Assembly: GCF_018320785.1 (NCBI RefSeq)
Contig: NC_054873.1
Location: 30,160,196 to 30,224,195 of the forward strand
Reading direction: 5' to 3'
Source: Cheilinus undulatus
Lineage: Eukaryota > Chordata > Actinopteri > Labriformes > Labridae
Length of the DNA stretch: 64,000 bases
Part shown: in pieces, positions 23,501 to 37,093 of the stretch
How the letters are laid out: every line of letters starts with the position of its first letter
Position numbering within the stretch: the stretch's first letter is position 1
Program-made: the position numbers and the translations under genes
Notes under the pieces: model-generated
Told to the model about the DNA's origin: nothing
What the model saw: the letters and a program-made list of their open reading frames with translations, nothing else
Database searches by the model: none

Positions 23501-26500
23501 GTATTTGTTTTACACTTTAAACTACAGTGTGTGCTGATTATCTGCCATCTACAAGGCTCCACGAACGTGGTTTTCACACCAAATGATCTCCTGGTCCGCC
23601 CGGGTTAACAGTTTTGTGTTCAAGCTAACATTAGCATCCAGCCTGCTAACGGTAGTTTGATAAAGTAACTTCCGTTTCAATTTTGAACACGGATAGACCG
23701 AGGCTAGATTTGTTATAAAATCGCCAGCGCAATTTAAAACTGTGGATAGATGTGCCACGAGTAAACATTAACGTTGTAGAAATATAATTACAGGCAGAAT
23801 AGCGTTTGTGAGTCACAACTGATGCGGGTTTAGTGATGATTGAATGGCCGGCTAACCAGGCTAACTGCGCTATCACCGGCTAGTTTGTTAGCCTTGTCTG
23901 AGCTAAGCTAGCGCTAGCAGCATGATTCTGGCCGTATTAGACCTTTAATTTATGCAGATATTTTCATCAAATAGTAATTTTACGGTGTATTCTTTACGTT
24001 ATTTTAAAGCTTTATTGAAATGTATTTGTTGATGAAGTTGCTATACGAGGATTTAAAATTTGTGCCATGAAGTAGTCATAAATGCAGTCACGTACTAACT
24101 ACCTTACATTGTAACGTAGGTATATGATGATACTTCGACCTGAAATCGCTTTTATTGTTGACATGAGTCGGATCGTTTCTTGAGGTTTCACTAGCAGGTG
24201 ATTTTAATGATCTAATAAAAGAGGCTTTAGTCAGTCCACAGGAGGAATTGGAGGGGTTACATCCCCTGTCGTATATAATGGCATTAAGTGTTGTCAGATG
24301 TCCTTTGCGACCCTCAAATGTAAACCTTTAATTCAAACACCAAAAAGTAAAAGCAGGAAGTCAAACGGACCTTCACGAGGACTGCTGCAATATAAGTTAA
24401 AGCTATAAGATATGCCCCGAGGTCATGACAAATTTATACCAAACTTCAACGTTGTTTATCAAAACTATTACAAAGTTGTAAGAGAGAATCAAAATGACTA
24501 AAATTAACTAGAAATGTCATTATACCGGAATTTTAAACTTTGACATGATATTAAAAAATCAAATGGTACAGATACCTGATTTGATATGGAAATTGAAGTC
24601 TCAGCCACCTTGAGTAGTTTGTTTTCAACTGTCAAGAATTACAGACTGAAGCCTTTTAATACCTTATGCTGAATCTGCATTGTAGCTACAATGTACTAAA
24701 CCACACCATTATAAACATTACAACTGGTTTGACAACTATAACTATGAGTAAAAATGATAGTGAACAACCTTCTTTCCATGAGGAGGACGGGACTAAGACT
24801 AGCTTAAATCGTTGACTAAAACTCTGACTAAAAGTAAGTTTAGTTTTGTTTGTCAGGGGACCAAAACAAGACTAAAATGTTATTTAATTTTAGTCTAACA
24901 TTTAAAATCCATGATATTTCTTCTCTTCGGGTAAATGCGGCAAAATACAACATATCTGTATCTCTACTACCTTGCTGCTGTACAAAGCAGGGATCCCACT
25001 TTTCGCAGAGTGCATCGAAAACACCAGTATGATTTAGCACCAGATTCAGGCAAGAAAATGAATGGTTTGACTAAAAGTTAAGATTAAAATACAGAAATTA
25101 AAAAAGAAAAACATGTTTTTTCATTTTATGCTCAGACATGAAATCTGTATGCCATCACAGGTTTCTACAAATAATTGCAGCCTTTCTGTGTTGATGTAAA
25201 CTCTCCTTGCAGTAAAAAGGTGTATTTCTGAGATCAAATTACAGCTTGCTCTTAACAAAGAGGAACATTCAGTTGGTATTTGTTACATTTAATTAAAAAA
25301 ATAAAACAAAAACATACTTTTATTTTTTTGGTCATTTGTGTGTTTTTTAATCAAGGATAGGAAAAAATCGTTTAAAATTGTACATATAATTTTTTTTTTA
25401 ACAGAAAATCAGGGGTTAGATTTTTAGGCTATATTGCCAAGGCCTACTAAAATGTTATAACGCTCTGTGAATTAAAACTGACTCAAAGGTTTTTGAGTTT
25501 TCCTCCACCAAGATCAGACTAAAACTATAAACTAGATAAAAACTAAAGCTATATGAAGGGTAGAAATGGCTGAAAATGTGCCTAAAATAAAAAAAAAAAC
25601 ATTTTAATCTTAAGATTAAGACTTAAATTGAAAATAGCTGCCAAAATTAACACTGCTACATACTTTATAACAAGAATAATAATTATAACAATAACAACAA
25701 TATTATAATGGTAATGATACACTTATTTTTAAAGTGCATTCATTGTGTTTCTCTGCAATACCAGATGTAAGTCACCAGCGGATTTTCATGCCAGTCCCTG
25801 GCCCTATTTCCTGCTTGTTTGTGTACAGGGAACCATTGCAACTTAAAAAAAACAAAAACATTATGTAAAGTTGAAATTGGAGCTGATAAATATTTAGCAG
25901 CAGTTGATTTTTTTGCTTTTATCACACAGGGAAGAAATTAACGGAGAATTTAAAGGGGGATGGAATTAAATTGCTGCTGAATCAACTTTGGCAGAGGATG
26001 TGGGAATTTTTGGCACTAGTTTGGCTACTGAGAGGACTGTATGAGAAAACACGTGAAATTTTTGAATGCCAGCATAGGTGTCTGATTAAATTGTACTGTC
26101 AACCACAACTATTTATCTTACGCTAGAGTACACATAATATGCCAGCAGACATTACACAGGACTGGCAGTCTCTCCATGCTACCCAGTGAGCCAATCACAG
26201 GGCTTGTGGTCAAGGTTGCTGCGATGCATAGGTACATTTTTGAGGTGCATGTTGGCTGCAGGCCTCTGCATAGGTTTCAGGGCTACTCTGATACTGTTGA
26301 TCATTAAAATAACAGATATTGTACTGTTTTGAAACATGGAAACAGAGATTGGTCTGACTGAACACCTAACTGTTGTTGATTTTATTGCCTTTGAAAATAC
26401 ACTAACTTTAGTATTTATCTTTAATAGTTTTATCAGAACAGTATACAAGTTAATGCACCAATTAGATACCATAACCCCCCTGAAAACTGACTAGTTTGAC

Positions 26501-29500
26501 GTCAATTATAGCTCGACAGCCACCCCGGTAGCACTAGAAAAGACTTTAATGTTGGTTAGAGTCAACTGAGCAATAACAGTAAGAACAAATTTTATTTGTA
26601 ACACATTTTATGTTTTATACAAATATCAGTCATTTCTTTTTTTCAAATTTCCCACACAAATTTATGTGCATTTTTTAATAACACTGTTATTGGAGGGTAC
26701 CTCAATACTCAAGTTTTTTTTTTTTTCAGAATCAGTATGGAAAGAAGAAAATAGTATTAAACGTCCCTATGTTAAATTACAGGTTAGAGAGTATTAAATC
26801 AACACTAATTTCGAAGAGAATTTGCACAGGTGGATGACAAAGCAGATGGCAAACTAGTAACTGTGGGAAAGGAGTGAGGGATGGGAACAGTGCTTAGTGG
26901 TCCAAGCCCTTGAGCCCTCAGAGCGTGTGACTGGGACTGGGAGCCCCCATCCCGTCTGTGTTTTCACTGCATGGTTTTGTCTATGGGTTATCTGAAACAT
27001 TTCAGGAATCCCACTCCCAGTTGCAATCAGGAAAGGAAAGACTGAAAACAAGAGTGCTCCTGGCTTTGCCAGGCTTTATTTGACATGCTACCTTTCCACA
27101 TTTAGGTAATGATACTGTCATTATTTTAAGTCATTGTTTCAGTCAGGTATGGTACGTTTAGAAACTGCTGCATTTTAAACAGGAGGATGGGTGGACTTGT
27201 TTTTTAGAAGGGCTACAACCACATTTGGCAGAATCATTTTATTGCCAACGCTAACTGAATGAGTTAAAATAATGATAGCCTGTGCTGTTAGTTTACATAT
27301 CTTTGTTAAAGGAGCCTCTCTAGTGTGACATTCATGACTCATGCATACTACACGACATGTCAGATACAGGCAGCTCTTTCACAGTAAAGGTGTATTTCTT
27401 TTAATTGCTTTGCTGTCACTTTTAGATGGGAGAGGCCTCACTACTGTGGCTGATAGGAATGAAAGCTGTGGTGTCTGGAGTTGCAGTGGCTGAGTCAGTG
27501 TCCCTTCTAAAAAGGAAAACCACCTAGCCCAAAAGAGTCATAATAATTTGAGCACTGAGCCACTGTTGCAGACCACAGTCCACATTCACCAAGCCATTTC
27601 AGTTTCCCTTAACAACAGTGCTTTCAGAGACGTACAGTATGTGTGTTTTAATAAAAAAATTTCCATCATGTGATCATTTTCAACAATATCCTTATCTTTG
27701 GACAACAACAGAAGGTCAATTTTGCAATTGCATTTGTACCCCTGAGAGTCAGTTAATTTTTTTCAGTCGTCATCCATTTTTTTAACCAGCTTTTTGAATC
27801 AAGATTTGCATGATGGATGCAGGCAAAACACTACTGACTTACTGTTGCTGCTTTGTGTCTTGTGATAGATTTTTTAGTCAACGTTTCCAAAGGTTAGTCA
27901 TTTTACATTTTGTTATGATCCCTTTTTGAAAAAAACGCCTGTGTCCCAGGCCTTGATTGTCTTGTACATTTTACTTCAATGCTTGGAAAAGATGTAGATT
28001 ACCACAAACTATCATTTTATTGTAGTTGTCAATTATGATTTACTACAAAGCATAATACTTGCCCACTGTGGCCCTGCAGGCGCAGTGCAGTGCAGTTTAT
28101 GACACTGATGTCAATATTTAAATGTAGTTCAGACCCAAAAATTCAGTCCTTAAAACACACAGTTCAGTGTTTGAGGATGAACAAATTAACAAATTTCAGT
28201 CTTTATAACTCACTTTAAAATGTGCAGAATGATGGTAAATTAAAAAAAACACTAAGCTTTATTAATTCAGAACATGCAAATATTAGCTAAGTACCATATA
28301 AAATACATTAAGTACAGAACTGTTTTCAGAACAACAATATTTAAAAAAAATGTGTTTTTCCTTTTTTTTTTTTAAATAAAGGTACTTCTACAAAGTTTAA
28401 TAGAGGCACTGTTGTAAAGTTAAAGGCATTTTTGTAAACCTTTCAAGTACTCTTCATACAGAAAATTGCAGCCTTATGCAGTTATGCAGTTCCACAGCCT
28501 GACATCAAGATTAGATAAAATGTGCAGCACCAGACCAAAATCATTGTGGCTAAAGGCCACAGAAGACAAGCTATCTATAATGTCACAACATCAGACAGCC
28601 ATATGTATGTATCACATGTAATCAAAATTTTAGGGAGGAGGGAACCCTGCAATGAACAGGAAGCATGGTTTCAAAGAACTCTGCCACTTGTAGGTTAAAA
28701 TTAGGTTGCCTTATATCTCGTTGTTATTTCTTGATATAATTAGTATTACTTTTTTTATTTAAAAATGATAGAAATGAACACAAAACAGACAAGGCCAATT
28801 ACAATGCAGTCTTAGAATTTTTAAGTAAATATGGAAAACACAGACATAGTACATGTGAACACAATCTGACACACATGGATGATAATAACGAGTCTCTTCA
28901 TTTGAGGCATTCACAGTTTTCCCAATATTTCTCTCCTTTTTCATTTAGAAGGCCCATTATAAAAGTTTTTTTCTCCATACTACAGAAAGAGTGTTTAATG
29001 TTTCTAAAACAGTTTCACAGGTGGCTGATTATTCAGAAGTCAGCATTCAGCTTCAAGACTTTTCTAGAGATTTATAATCATACACATCAACATTCATGTC
29101 AAACTCCTTAAAAGTTTTTTAAATGTCAGTTTAAACCTTTTTTTTTAACAGTTTTGGAACTTGTGTGTTCTTTTAATGAAAGTGCATGCTGCAAATTATA
29201 ATAAATTGTACACATACGTGGTGAACCAATACAAAATTAAACAAAGGAGAGAATTTCCCCCCACTGTTCTTGTCCTGTTTATGACATTACACTCCCAAGT
29301 TAAAAAATAAGTAACCACATAGCCTTTTCACTTTTTAAAATCTGAAAAACACGTGGTTGTTCAACTTTGTTGTCATACAATTAGGGATAATAACAAAGCA
29401 GTTATGTTTGTGGTCAATTAATGTCAATTCATCTTTTTGCAAAGATAACTGAGTGAATGGATGTTACCCAAATGTGACTCCAGTAACTTTTTGAGCAATA

Positions 29501-31872
29501 GCTCATGGTAAGATCAGGCTTGACAAGGCTGTGTTCAGTGGCCTCTGGGATACAGCAGCTTTTTTGTAAATGGTGCACATGTAGTCAAACTGACTATATC
29601 TTAATTTGCATGTGTTCTGTTACACCGCACTGAGTTGGCTCCAAAGGGTATACAGTAGTGTCTGCAGTTAGTGGATAGGATGGTCATTTATAAGACTTCT
29701 TCTCTGGAAAAACTTGTCAAGTTGCACTCGTCATATGCAAAAGACAGTCATGTTGTAAAAGTATGCAGGAATGTAGATAAGTTGCTCATGCTGTTTTGTA
29801 ACTCATTGATTTACATGAGGATTTACTCTGAGCTGTGTGACATCTCCAAGTTGAACAATTTCACTCTTTTTGAGCCTGTGCCGTAGTTTTGCAGCTGTAC
29901 TCTGCCTTACGTTATCAAATTAGGTTGCATTGCGATATTGGGCTTCTAAGCATTTATAGATGTATTTTTAGGCTTTTATGCCTTTTTTTCAAATAGGACA
30001 GTGGAGAGTTGGTAACTATGGAGGGATCAACAGAGAGTAGGAAATGACATTCAGGAAAGAAGCCATGGGCAGGATTTGAACCTGAGCCAGCCACCTTGAA
30101 GGCAACGTGGACATAAGCAGTTTGAATGCTATTAATATCTCTGAGAAAGTGAATAATGCATTGCTCATTCAAACACAGTTTTTGGTAAAGGATGGTGGAA
30201 GAGTGCATTTGCATTTTTTAAATTACTTCCATTTTGTTTTACAGGAAACTCAGCGTTTGCTGCAGGAGCCTGTCCCAGGCATTAGGGCGGAGCCAGATGA
30301 AAGCAATGCTCGCTACTTTCATGTGGTCATTGCTGGACCTCAGGACTCGCCTTTTGAGGGGGGCACATTTAAACTTGAACTCTTTCTACCAGAGGAATAT
30401 CCCATGGCAGCTCCTAAAGTACGCTTCATGACCAAAATATATCATCCCAATGTAGACAAGTTGGGGAGAATATGTCTAGACATTTTGAAAGGTATGTGCA
30501 CCTGCTTTTAGCATTAACATTATTGTTTGATGCCTGTCTTCGGTCTGTTCTGTCAGGCTTGTTGCTGTACGAAATCCTGTGTACGTTTTATCCTATGTTG
30601 TTGGCCTGGGAGTGACGTGAGATATTAGAACAATCTCAACGGCCTCTCACTTTGCTCGTGTGTCCCTGGACTGAAGCTTTGTGCCACTACTTCCTCCCAT
30701 CACCACAAATAGAAACACCCATGCTGCTAATTTAGTATTTTTCCTCTCCGTTTATTGTCTTGAACTCTATTGTCCCTCGTCTTTTCTTGTACTATTTTAG
30801 TCTCATTAATCTGTCTTATTTTCATCTTATCAGATAAATGGTCGCCAGCTCTGCAGATCCGTACAGTGCTGCTGTCAATCCAGGCATTACTAAGCGCACC
30901 CAACCCAGATGATCCTCTAGCAAATGATGTTGCAGAGCAATGGAAGAGTGATGAATCCCAAGCCATAGAAACAGGTGAGATTTACAAAAACAAAGCTTTT
31001 TTCTTTGTAGTTTAAAACACATTTTCTTAGGTTTGCCCTTAAAGAGATGATGGAAAACCGTCAATTCACTGTATTTAGGGTATCACCCATATAGCTCTTA
31101 ACCAACAGATTATAATTTATTGACAAAGACATTCCTTTTTAGAAAGTCTGTCAAAATACTGTTATGCAAAGCAGATGTACATCTGTATTTTTGAGCTTAT
31201 TCTATTTTCCAGTCATATAATATAATTTTCATTTATTCTGTTAAGATATGAACTGTTTTAAGTCAGTGTCTAGAGAGAAAAAACAGTCTTTTCCCATCAT
31301 AAGAGAATGTATTCTTGATCTGAAGAAAACAACTAAAATTTACTCTTTATTGTGGGATAAACAAGACTAGTGAAACAACCAAAATATAGTCAGTGTCAAA
31401 GAAAAGGCACTAAGAAAGAATTAGTAAATGTTAACTCATCATCTATAATATATTTAAAGAAGCAACAGATTCTGACACCATGGGGCCACAGTTTTTGCCT
31501 TTATAATAATGCTACCTTCAACAAATTTACTGTGTCAACAACACCACAAAAACTGAAAGCACAAAAAAGCAGTGGTGAGGTGTACAGAGAACACACTAGT
31601 CCTGTGTTAGTGCCATGCTATAGTACATTTTTACCTGCCGTGTTCACACATAGGCTCACAATTTTATTCAGAAATCTGACAGGGGGACGGCAGGAAAAAA
31701 CACTGGGTAAAGTTGGGTGAAAAACTTGGCTGTTTGGATTCACACATGCACTTCCTGAAAATGTGTAGTTTTGCATACAATAGTAGTGAAAGAACCACTA
31801 GTCTAATCCAGGTTTGTGGGTTTTGTCTTTACAGCCAAGACATGGACCAGGATTTATGCTGGAAACAATTAA
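23471..31872 (+). CDS. ube2n: ube2n: ubiquitin-conjugating enzyme E2 N (Ubc13), complete
   Basis: E2 enzyme that, paired with a Uev partner (UBE2V1/V2), builds Lys63-linked ubiquitin chains used in DNA-damage tolerance and TRAF6/NF-kB signalling, in cytosol and nucleus. Four coding exons: 23471-23500, 30245-30491, 30834-30974 and 31835-31872. All are in phase and give 151 residues (human 152). The UBC fold is nearly identical to human: PRRIIKETQRLL, the HPN motif at 77-79, catalytic Cys87 in GRICLDILK, and [20 protein letters not shown]. Oddities: residue 2 is Glu (human Ala), and the C-terminus reads TRIYAGNN and stops, against TRLYAMNNI in human. The first intron is long (6.7 kb). Downstream lies nudt4 in the same orientation. 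The paralog (a or b) cannot be decided here. Confidence 0.97.
24745..25654. repeat. Dispersed repeat rich in gactaaaac motifs (copy 1)
   Basis: Repeated gactaaaac/ttttagtc words and the end segment agctgccaaaattaacactg match a frequent fish repeat; a shorter copy lies at 34180-34319 with agctgtcaaaatttgcact. Borders are approximate. Confidence 0.55.
29971..30116. repeat. Teleost interspersed repeat fragment upstream of ube2n exon 2
   Basis: Contains gacagtggagagttgg, gaaatgacattcaggaaaga and caggatttgaacctgagcc, a block order recognised from a common fish repeat. It ends about 130 bases before the exon 2 acceptor. Confidence 0.55.
30245..30491 (+). CDS. ube2n: ube2n exon 2 (catalytic core)
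   Basis: Acceptor ttttacag, donor gtatgt. Encodes [20 protein letters not shown] through [19 protein letters not shown], including the HPN motif and active-site Cys87. Confidence 0.97.
30834..30974 (+). CDS. ube2n: ube2n exon 3
   Basis: Acceptor cttatcag, donor gtgaga. Encodes [20 protein letters not shown] and [15 protein letters not shown] up to AIET. Confidence 0.97.
30975..31834 (+). other. ube2n: ube2n intron 3, nothing recognisable
   Basis: AT-rich intron with no recognised repeat or gene. The preceding intron (30492-30833) is likewise plain. Confidence 0.6.
31835..31872 (+). CDS. ube2n: ube2n exon 4 (C-terminus and stop)
   Basis: Acceptor gtctttacag; encodes [12 protein letters not shown] then taa at 31870-31872. 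It is too short to stand out as an open frame but fits the family end in phase. Confidence 0.93.
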
Positions 31873-32012
31873 GCGTAGAGCAGCCCAACATGCAGAGATA
31901 CAAGTGGAAGTAAAGTGTGAACACAATTCCTCATGTTCTGCCAAGACCTCTTCTGACTTCATTTGCATTTAAAGGACACAGTCTTAAATATATAAATACA
32001 TATATATTATGA

Positions 32013-32018
32013 AATAAA
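32013..32018 (+). terminator. ube2n: Proximal polyadenylation signal of ube2n
   Basis: AATAAA 141 bases after the stop; a distal pair lies at 33061-33066 and 33078-33083. Confidence 0.45.
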
Positions 32019-32216
32019 CATGAATATATTGTAAAGGAAAAAAACAACTGCTGACAATTGGTGATTTAAATGCACACTAGTACTGAAATGACTCGTTGTC
32101 GTCCTAACTCACTACTGTTGAAATGCATGGGCAGAGGTTTTAGATCTTCTCACCTGGCTTTCTTTGTCCATTGATTTTCATAGGCTTTCCCAACTGCTAC
32201 TTACACAAGCACGTTC

Positions 32217-32228
32217 GGGGGGGGGGGG
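32217..32228. repeat. G homopolymer, 12 bases
   Basis: Uninterrupted G run in the probable ube2n 3' UTR. Confidence 0.9.
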
Positions 32229-34179
32229 TGGGGTTGTGTGGGGGAATGTGTCCTAAGTCCCACGTTACTGGTGGAAATTTGGATTTAGAAGCAGCGGATT
32301 GGATGGGAAGGGGGGCATTGGCTACATGTGGTCAGTATTGTATACTTAAATAATTTTCTTTTAACTTTGTTTTCTTGTGTCGCTGTTTGCTTATTAAAGT
32401 AGCTAACTACTACTAGCCCACTGTATCTAGACACTTAACCAGGAGACGGACCATTATTTTGTTCTGTGTAGATGGACAATAAGGATGCAGAAACAATGTA
32501 AAGCCTACTTCCTCTTAAAACCACATCTGGCTGCATTAAATACAAATGATATGACTGAAAACCAAACTGAGCCTGCCACTGTCACATTAACTCGTTCGAC
32601 CACTCAGTGTAAACTGTAGGCTTGTGAGTGGTGTTGAAGAAAGTTTAGAGGAGGGTGAACATTGAGGACCTTTTTTTAGTTTTAGCACATATGTTTTATC
32701 ACCATATCCAGTCTTTTATATGTGTATCTTTCGTGCTGTCGCCATACTAACTTCTCTGCTTTCTGATTTACTTCTTCCCATGGCATTTACTTCACAAAGA
32801 AGTGGTTACATTTGGTCTGTCAGTTGTGAGAAAGGTTGGAGTGCTGAGGGACCTATCTGTGTGATAGATGCTAGGTTGTTGAGGAACAAAACTCCCAAGT
32901 GTTCAATGAAGGCTTTGACTCACCCGTTGTGATTGGTCTTTGACTGAAATATCTGTATTTAATTCACTGTTGTAAAATTCATTCATTCTTTCAATCTGAG
33001 GAGGATTTGTTTCCTGTTCTCAGTGTAAGACAGTCCACCTGCTACTTTTTATGTTCTGTAAATAAAATCTGTTGATTAATAAAGAGATTCCTGGCTTTAT
33101 TTCTTGAAAAACATGACAAAATTGCTGTTGATGTACATTGCTTCATTTTATTGGGGTAGATGGTCAGTTTGTAACGACTCTGAGGCTAGTCTTGTTAAAC
33201 AGTGCTCCAAAGTAAAGAGTTTTTCTTTATATTGTACTGAATACATAGTTTTTTGAAAGTTTCAATGGAAAAACTGACATTTTTGATTTTGGGTTAAAAA
33301 TTTAAAACAGAAGTTAAAAATATGTGATGGAAAAATACAAAGAAAGTTTTGAAATAAGTTTATGAAAAATTTGGATGAAAGTTTCAGAAAATGAGCAACA
33401 AAAATATACAAAGAAAGTTTGCATGTTTGTGATTATATTTCATATTTTCTGATCAATTACATTTAAACGTAAAAAAATATCAAGTTATACCATTCAATTA
33501 TAGACTATGCAGCATTTTTTATGTGCTGCAGTTGCAACTTTTGAAGGAGTATTTGATAGTTTTAAGCCCACTAGACTAGGTCTTTCTTTGTTTTATATCA
33601 ATTAAATGCAGTCCATTATTATTTGATTTAGATACAGTCCCATTTAGAACAGACAGAAGCCAACTGGCTGAATATTTGCTCATTTTTTGTTGCTGTAACT
33701 TTCTGACAGCTTTGATAATGTTAAAGGCTTAAGTTTACAAAATCCTTTTTTCCTTAGACCTAAATTCATGGTTTTAAAAACAAGTTAAATCAAACAATGA
33801 CTTGTTAAAGTGCTGTAGATATAGCAGATTTTTGACTGCAAACCATATGTTTATTTGGGACTGGGTTATTCTACCATAATCGCGAGAATTAAAAAATTAC
33901 TCTATTCAAAATCATAAAAAGGTCCAATACTCAAAACTTGTCCTGTTCAAGTCTTCCCATTATAATTATTCAATAATGACACCTGCTGGCCTGTAAGGTG
34001 TATTCTGACTCCATACTGAATTGTTCAGATTTTTCGTTTTTCCTTTTTTTTATGAACTTTTTCAAAATAAGATGTTGTTTTAAATGTAGTTTAGATGGTA
34101 TTGAAAATAAGACGCTGTTTCAAGATAAAACAGGGATTTCTGTTTTGCATAGCCACTAAATTCAATCACTTTTAAGGAC

Positions 34180-34319
34180 CAAAACTGGACCACAATTCCT
34201 TTCCATTTCATCAACAAAAAGACAAAAGCTATAAGCAGTAGAAATTACTAAAAATAACTAAAGCTATGAACCATTTCATTCTTAAGACAAAAAAACAAAA
34301 TAGCTGTCAAAATTTGCAC
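34180..34319. repeat. Dispersed repeat rich in actaaa motifs (copy 2)
   Basis: Shares ggaccaaaac, actaaagctat and tagctgtcaaaattt-type segments with 24745-25654. Partial copy. Confidence 0.45.
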
Positions 34320-34974
34320 TAATCTAAAATGTCAGTGTTGCACTTATAAGACACCCACCCCCCCAGCTTTTAAGGAGGAAAAAATGCCTAGAACGATTCA
34401 AAACATGTTACAATACAGCCAAAATTGTACAGTTATGCCAAATAGTCTTTTATAGCCATTAGTAGCTATCATAAATTAAATCAGAGTCCCTCTTTCACCA
34501 CATCTTTGCACCAACAATGCATATTAAGTATATTACCACCCATTGGTGAGACGCAGTACTCCCTGCATGATTTGAATCAGTCACTTAACGTCACGTTTTT
34601 ACTGTGTACTCTCTACTTGATGTTTTGTAAAACATATGAGGTCATGGCTGTTTCACTTTCTGACAGAAATTATAGAGCAGGCCATTTTTCCAGCTACGGC
34701 ACAACTGGACCCGCACCAAACCGTGATGTGCGTGAATGTCTAGAGCCCCTTATTGCTGCTTGCAGCTTTAATTTTAAGTGTTTTCCAATGTCTGGTTACA
34801 GACAGAAAGCAGTACAAAGATGCACACAGATCCAGCAACCAGGCGCCTTAACATTTTTTGACTTTGAACATGTCAGCTAAAGCTTTCACTACATGCAAGT
34901 GTTTTCACCCATTCTTCTTTAAAAAGAAAATTGCATGAGATAAAACCACTAGCAATGTCAAATTCAGCATGCAA

Positions 34975-34998
34975 AATAAATAAATAAATAAATAAATT
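34975..34998. repeat. AAAT microsatellite
   Basis: About six tandem AAAT units. Confidence 0.9.
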
Positions 34999-35589
34999 AA
35001 AAATACCATAATAACAATAATCCTTTTATGTGTGTACAAATATCTGGAGATATTGACATTTAGACCGAATTTTGTCCAACAACAAAAATCTGCTCAGATT
35101 AATAGAGGGCCTAGGTATATCGAGTATTGCAGAGATTGTAAATATTCCCCTTTAGTTCAGGGCACTAAATCTCACCATCTTAACATCTCTGTATTTTACT
35201 GATGTAGAAAAGTGTACCAATGAGTTAATCTGTGCTAGTTTATTAAACCAGATTACCTGTTGTTTCTGCAACATTTCTGAGGGTGGCAGCAGAGGGCCAA
35301 TATACCACACTCTCTGCTTGCAGTGAGAGAACATGACTGCAGATACTGAGTGTTACCAACAGTAATGTTAGGATTGTCCCAGTTCACTTCCCACTGCTAT
35401 GGAAGCAACCAGCATCCTTACCTTTCACATCACCTTGATGTACCATTTCAGACTGCCTTGATTACTTACCCAGACTCCAATGGTTTGGATAAGTCAAATT
35501 AGGTAAAAGAGGATGCAGGACAACTTGGATGCTTTGAATTGTGAGTTGCAACTTGAAAAAAACTAAAAATGAAAAAATCTCAAGAAAGG

Positions 35590-36065
35590 GCAGGTGGATT
35601 TAGACGGCCTACTGATCAGGAAACACGGGCCAATCAGAGCAATGGGGCATATGATGTAGTGGTTATGCGCAGCCTGGCTGAGTAAACACCATAATGTGAG
35701 CTTGACAGGTAACTGCAATCAATGCTCACTATCAGTGAAGCCAGTGAGTCAAACAAATTTGAGTAGCTGTGTGTACAGTATACACTGTGTTTAATAATGG
35801 ACCAGGTCAGGTCGCGCTGTATTATTCTCAGGTCCAGGCAGATCCTGGTATTAAATGGGGAAAAATGCTGGAAATAGGTCAGATCATGGTGTTTTGCTCT
35901 ATGGGTGTGGATAGGTGCAGGTTTGCAAGATTGGGCCTTGGCAGGACTCTGGCTACTGCCTCATTCTCCTGGTACGGTCATTCTCGGACCAGAGACAAAT
36001 GTTTAAGATTGACGCTTTGAAAGATGGATCTGCTAGATGACAGACATGGAATCTGGCCAAAATTA
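35590..36065. repeat. Dispersed repeat family A (copy 2)
   Basis: Shares with 43740-44265 an internal ccaatcagag block followed by a gtagtrg--atgcrcag block, and a terminal segment gatggatctgctagatgaca (about 36024) similar to gatgggtttgcctgatgaca at 44201. Degenerate. Confidence 0.5.
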
Positions 36066-36099
36066 CCACTCTCTCAAGATAAATGGGGTTTTTGAATGG

Positions 36100-36100
<1 letters not shown>

Positions 36101-36132
<32 letters not shown>
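36101..36132. repeat. T homopolymer, 32 bases
   Basis: Uninterrupted T run immediately after a degraded repeat. It could be a retroposon poly-A tail on the minus strand or a simple slippage tract. Confidence 0.9.
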
Positions 36133-36136
<4 letters not shown>

Positions 36137-37093
36137 ACATGAAATGGTGTAGGCCTAGTGGTCCATAGAGATGTGGGTATAGCCTACTCTTAATTTATAA
36201 GCTCTTTGTTTAGTATACTCTTTATTTAGAAGTAGGTATACTCCTTATACACACGTATGTATGCCCTGCAGTACACCACTGGTAACATGTTTGAAGTAAT
36301 GAAGTGTGTGTGGTAAACACATGCTTAAAACTGGGGAGTATTAGCAACATCCAAAAGTCAGATTCTAGATGGCAATGCTTATTTCTGGTGATTATTGTGG
36401 CAATCAGTGAAATTTTAAAAACATATCTGTTATGTGGTCTCTTCTGTAGTGCTATGGAAACATGCAAGATGTATGTACCATCATTTTGTATGAATAAAAA
36501 GCATATTCTAAGTTAATAATAAAAAAAATTAACAGTTTGATAGATTCTGGTGAATAAACAGTAATTAAGATATACTTATCCAGTTTTTTTAACCAAGTTT
36601 GTGAGATTTTAACTTGGTCTGACACCTACCCTGCAACACTTGTTTCAGGCATTAAAAATAATACTACAGAGATAATCAATTTTGTTGGTTATGATCTGGT
36701 TCTATTTTGTGGTTCATACAGAAGCATCATGTTAGTCTCAGTCTATTTCAAAATCATCTAAAAACTCCCCACAGGAGCTGACTGAATTTAACTCCGTGTG
36801 GAGATAAAACTAGGCTGATGAAGTGTCGAGACATTTAAATATTTTCCTACAACAATAGTAGACCTATTTGATCATTTGTGGAGAATAGCTTTGAACAGAT
36901 ATGCGTATTTAGAAAAGGTTGAAGAGCAAGGGTTTCAGAAAAAAAAGCATAACTGATTAAACTATCAAAAAAGGTCAGCTTTTTCTCTTCCGGTTTGCAG
37001 CAGCTGTTGTAACTACGACAACCACAGACGCAAAAGGCTAAAGCGACGCGCGCGCCACTCCGTTGAAATCGTCAGAGCCCCTTATTTCAGCTC

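Larger units (their letters stand above)
23501..30244 (+). other. ube2n: ube2n intron 1 with dispersed repeats
   Basis: 6.7-kb AT-rich intron. Recognised contents are an actaaaac-rich repeat (about 24745-25654) and a fish repeat fragment just before exon 2 (about 29971-30116). The first few hundred bases are CpG-richer and probably belong to the promoter. No coding exon was supported. Confidence 0.6.
31873..33100 (+). other. ube2n: ube2n 3' UTR (probable)
   Basis: Consensus AATAAA signals occur at 32013-32018 and again at 33061-33066 and 33078-33083, so a short and a long 3' UTR are both possible. A run of 12 G lies at 32217-32228. No coding frame was supported. Confidence 0.45.

Noticed and set aside
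26179-26472. 97-codon minus-strand open frame in ube2n intron 1
   Set aside because: No domain or homology recognised, AT-rich intron, no splice context.
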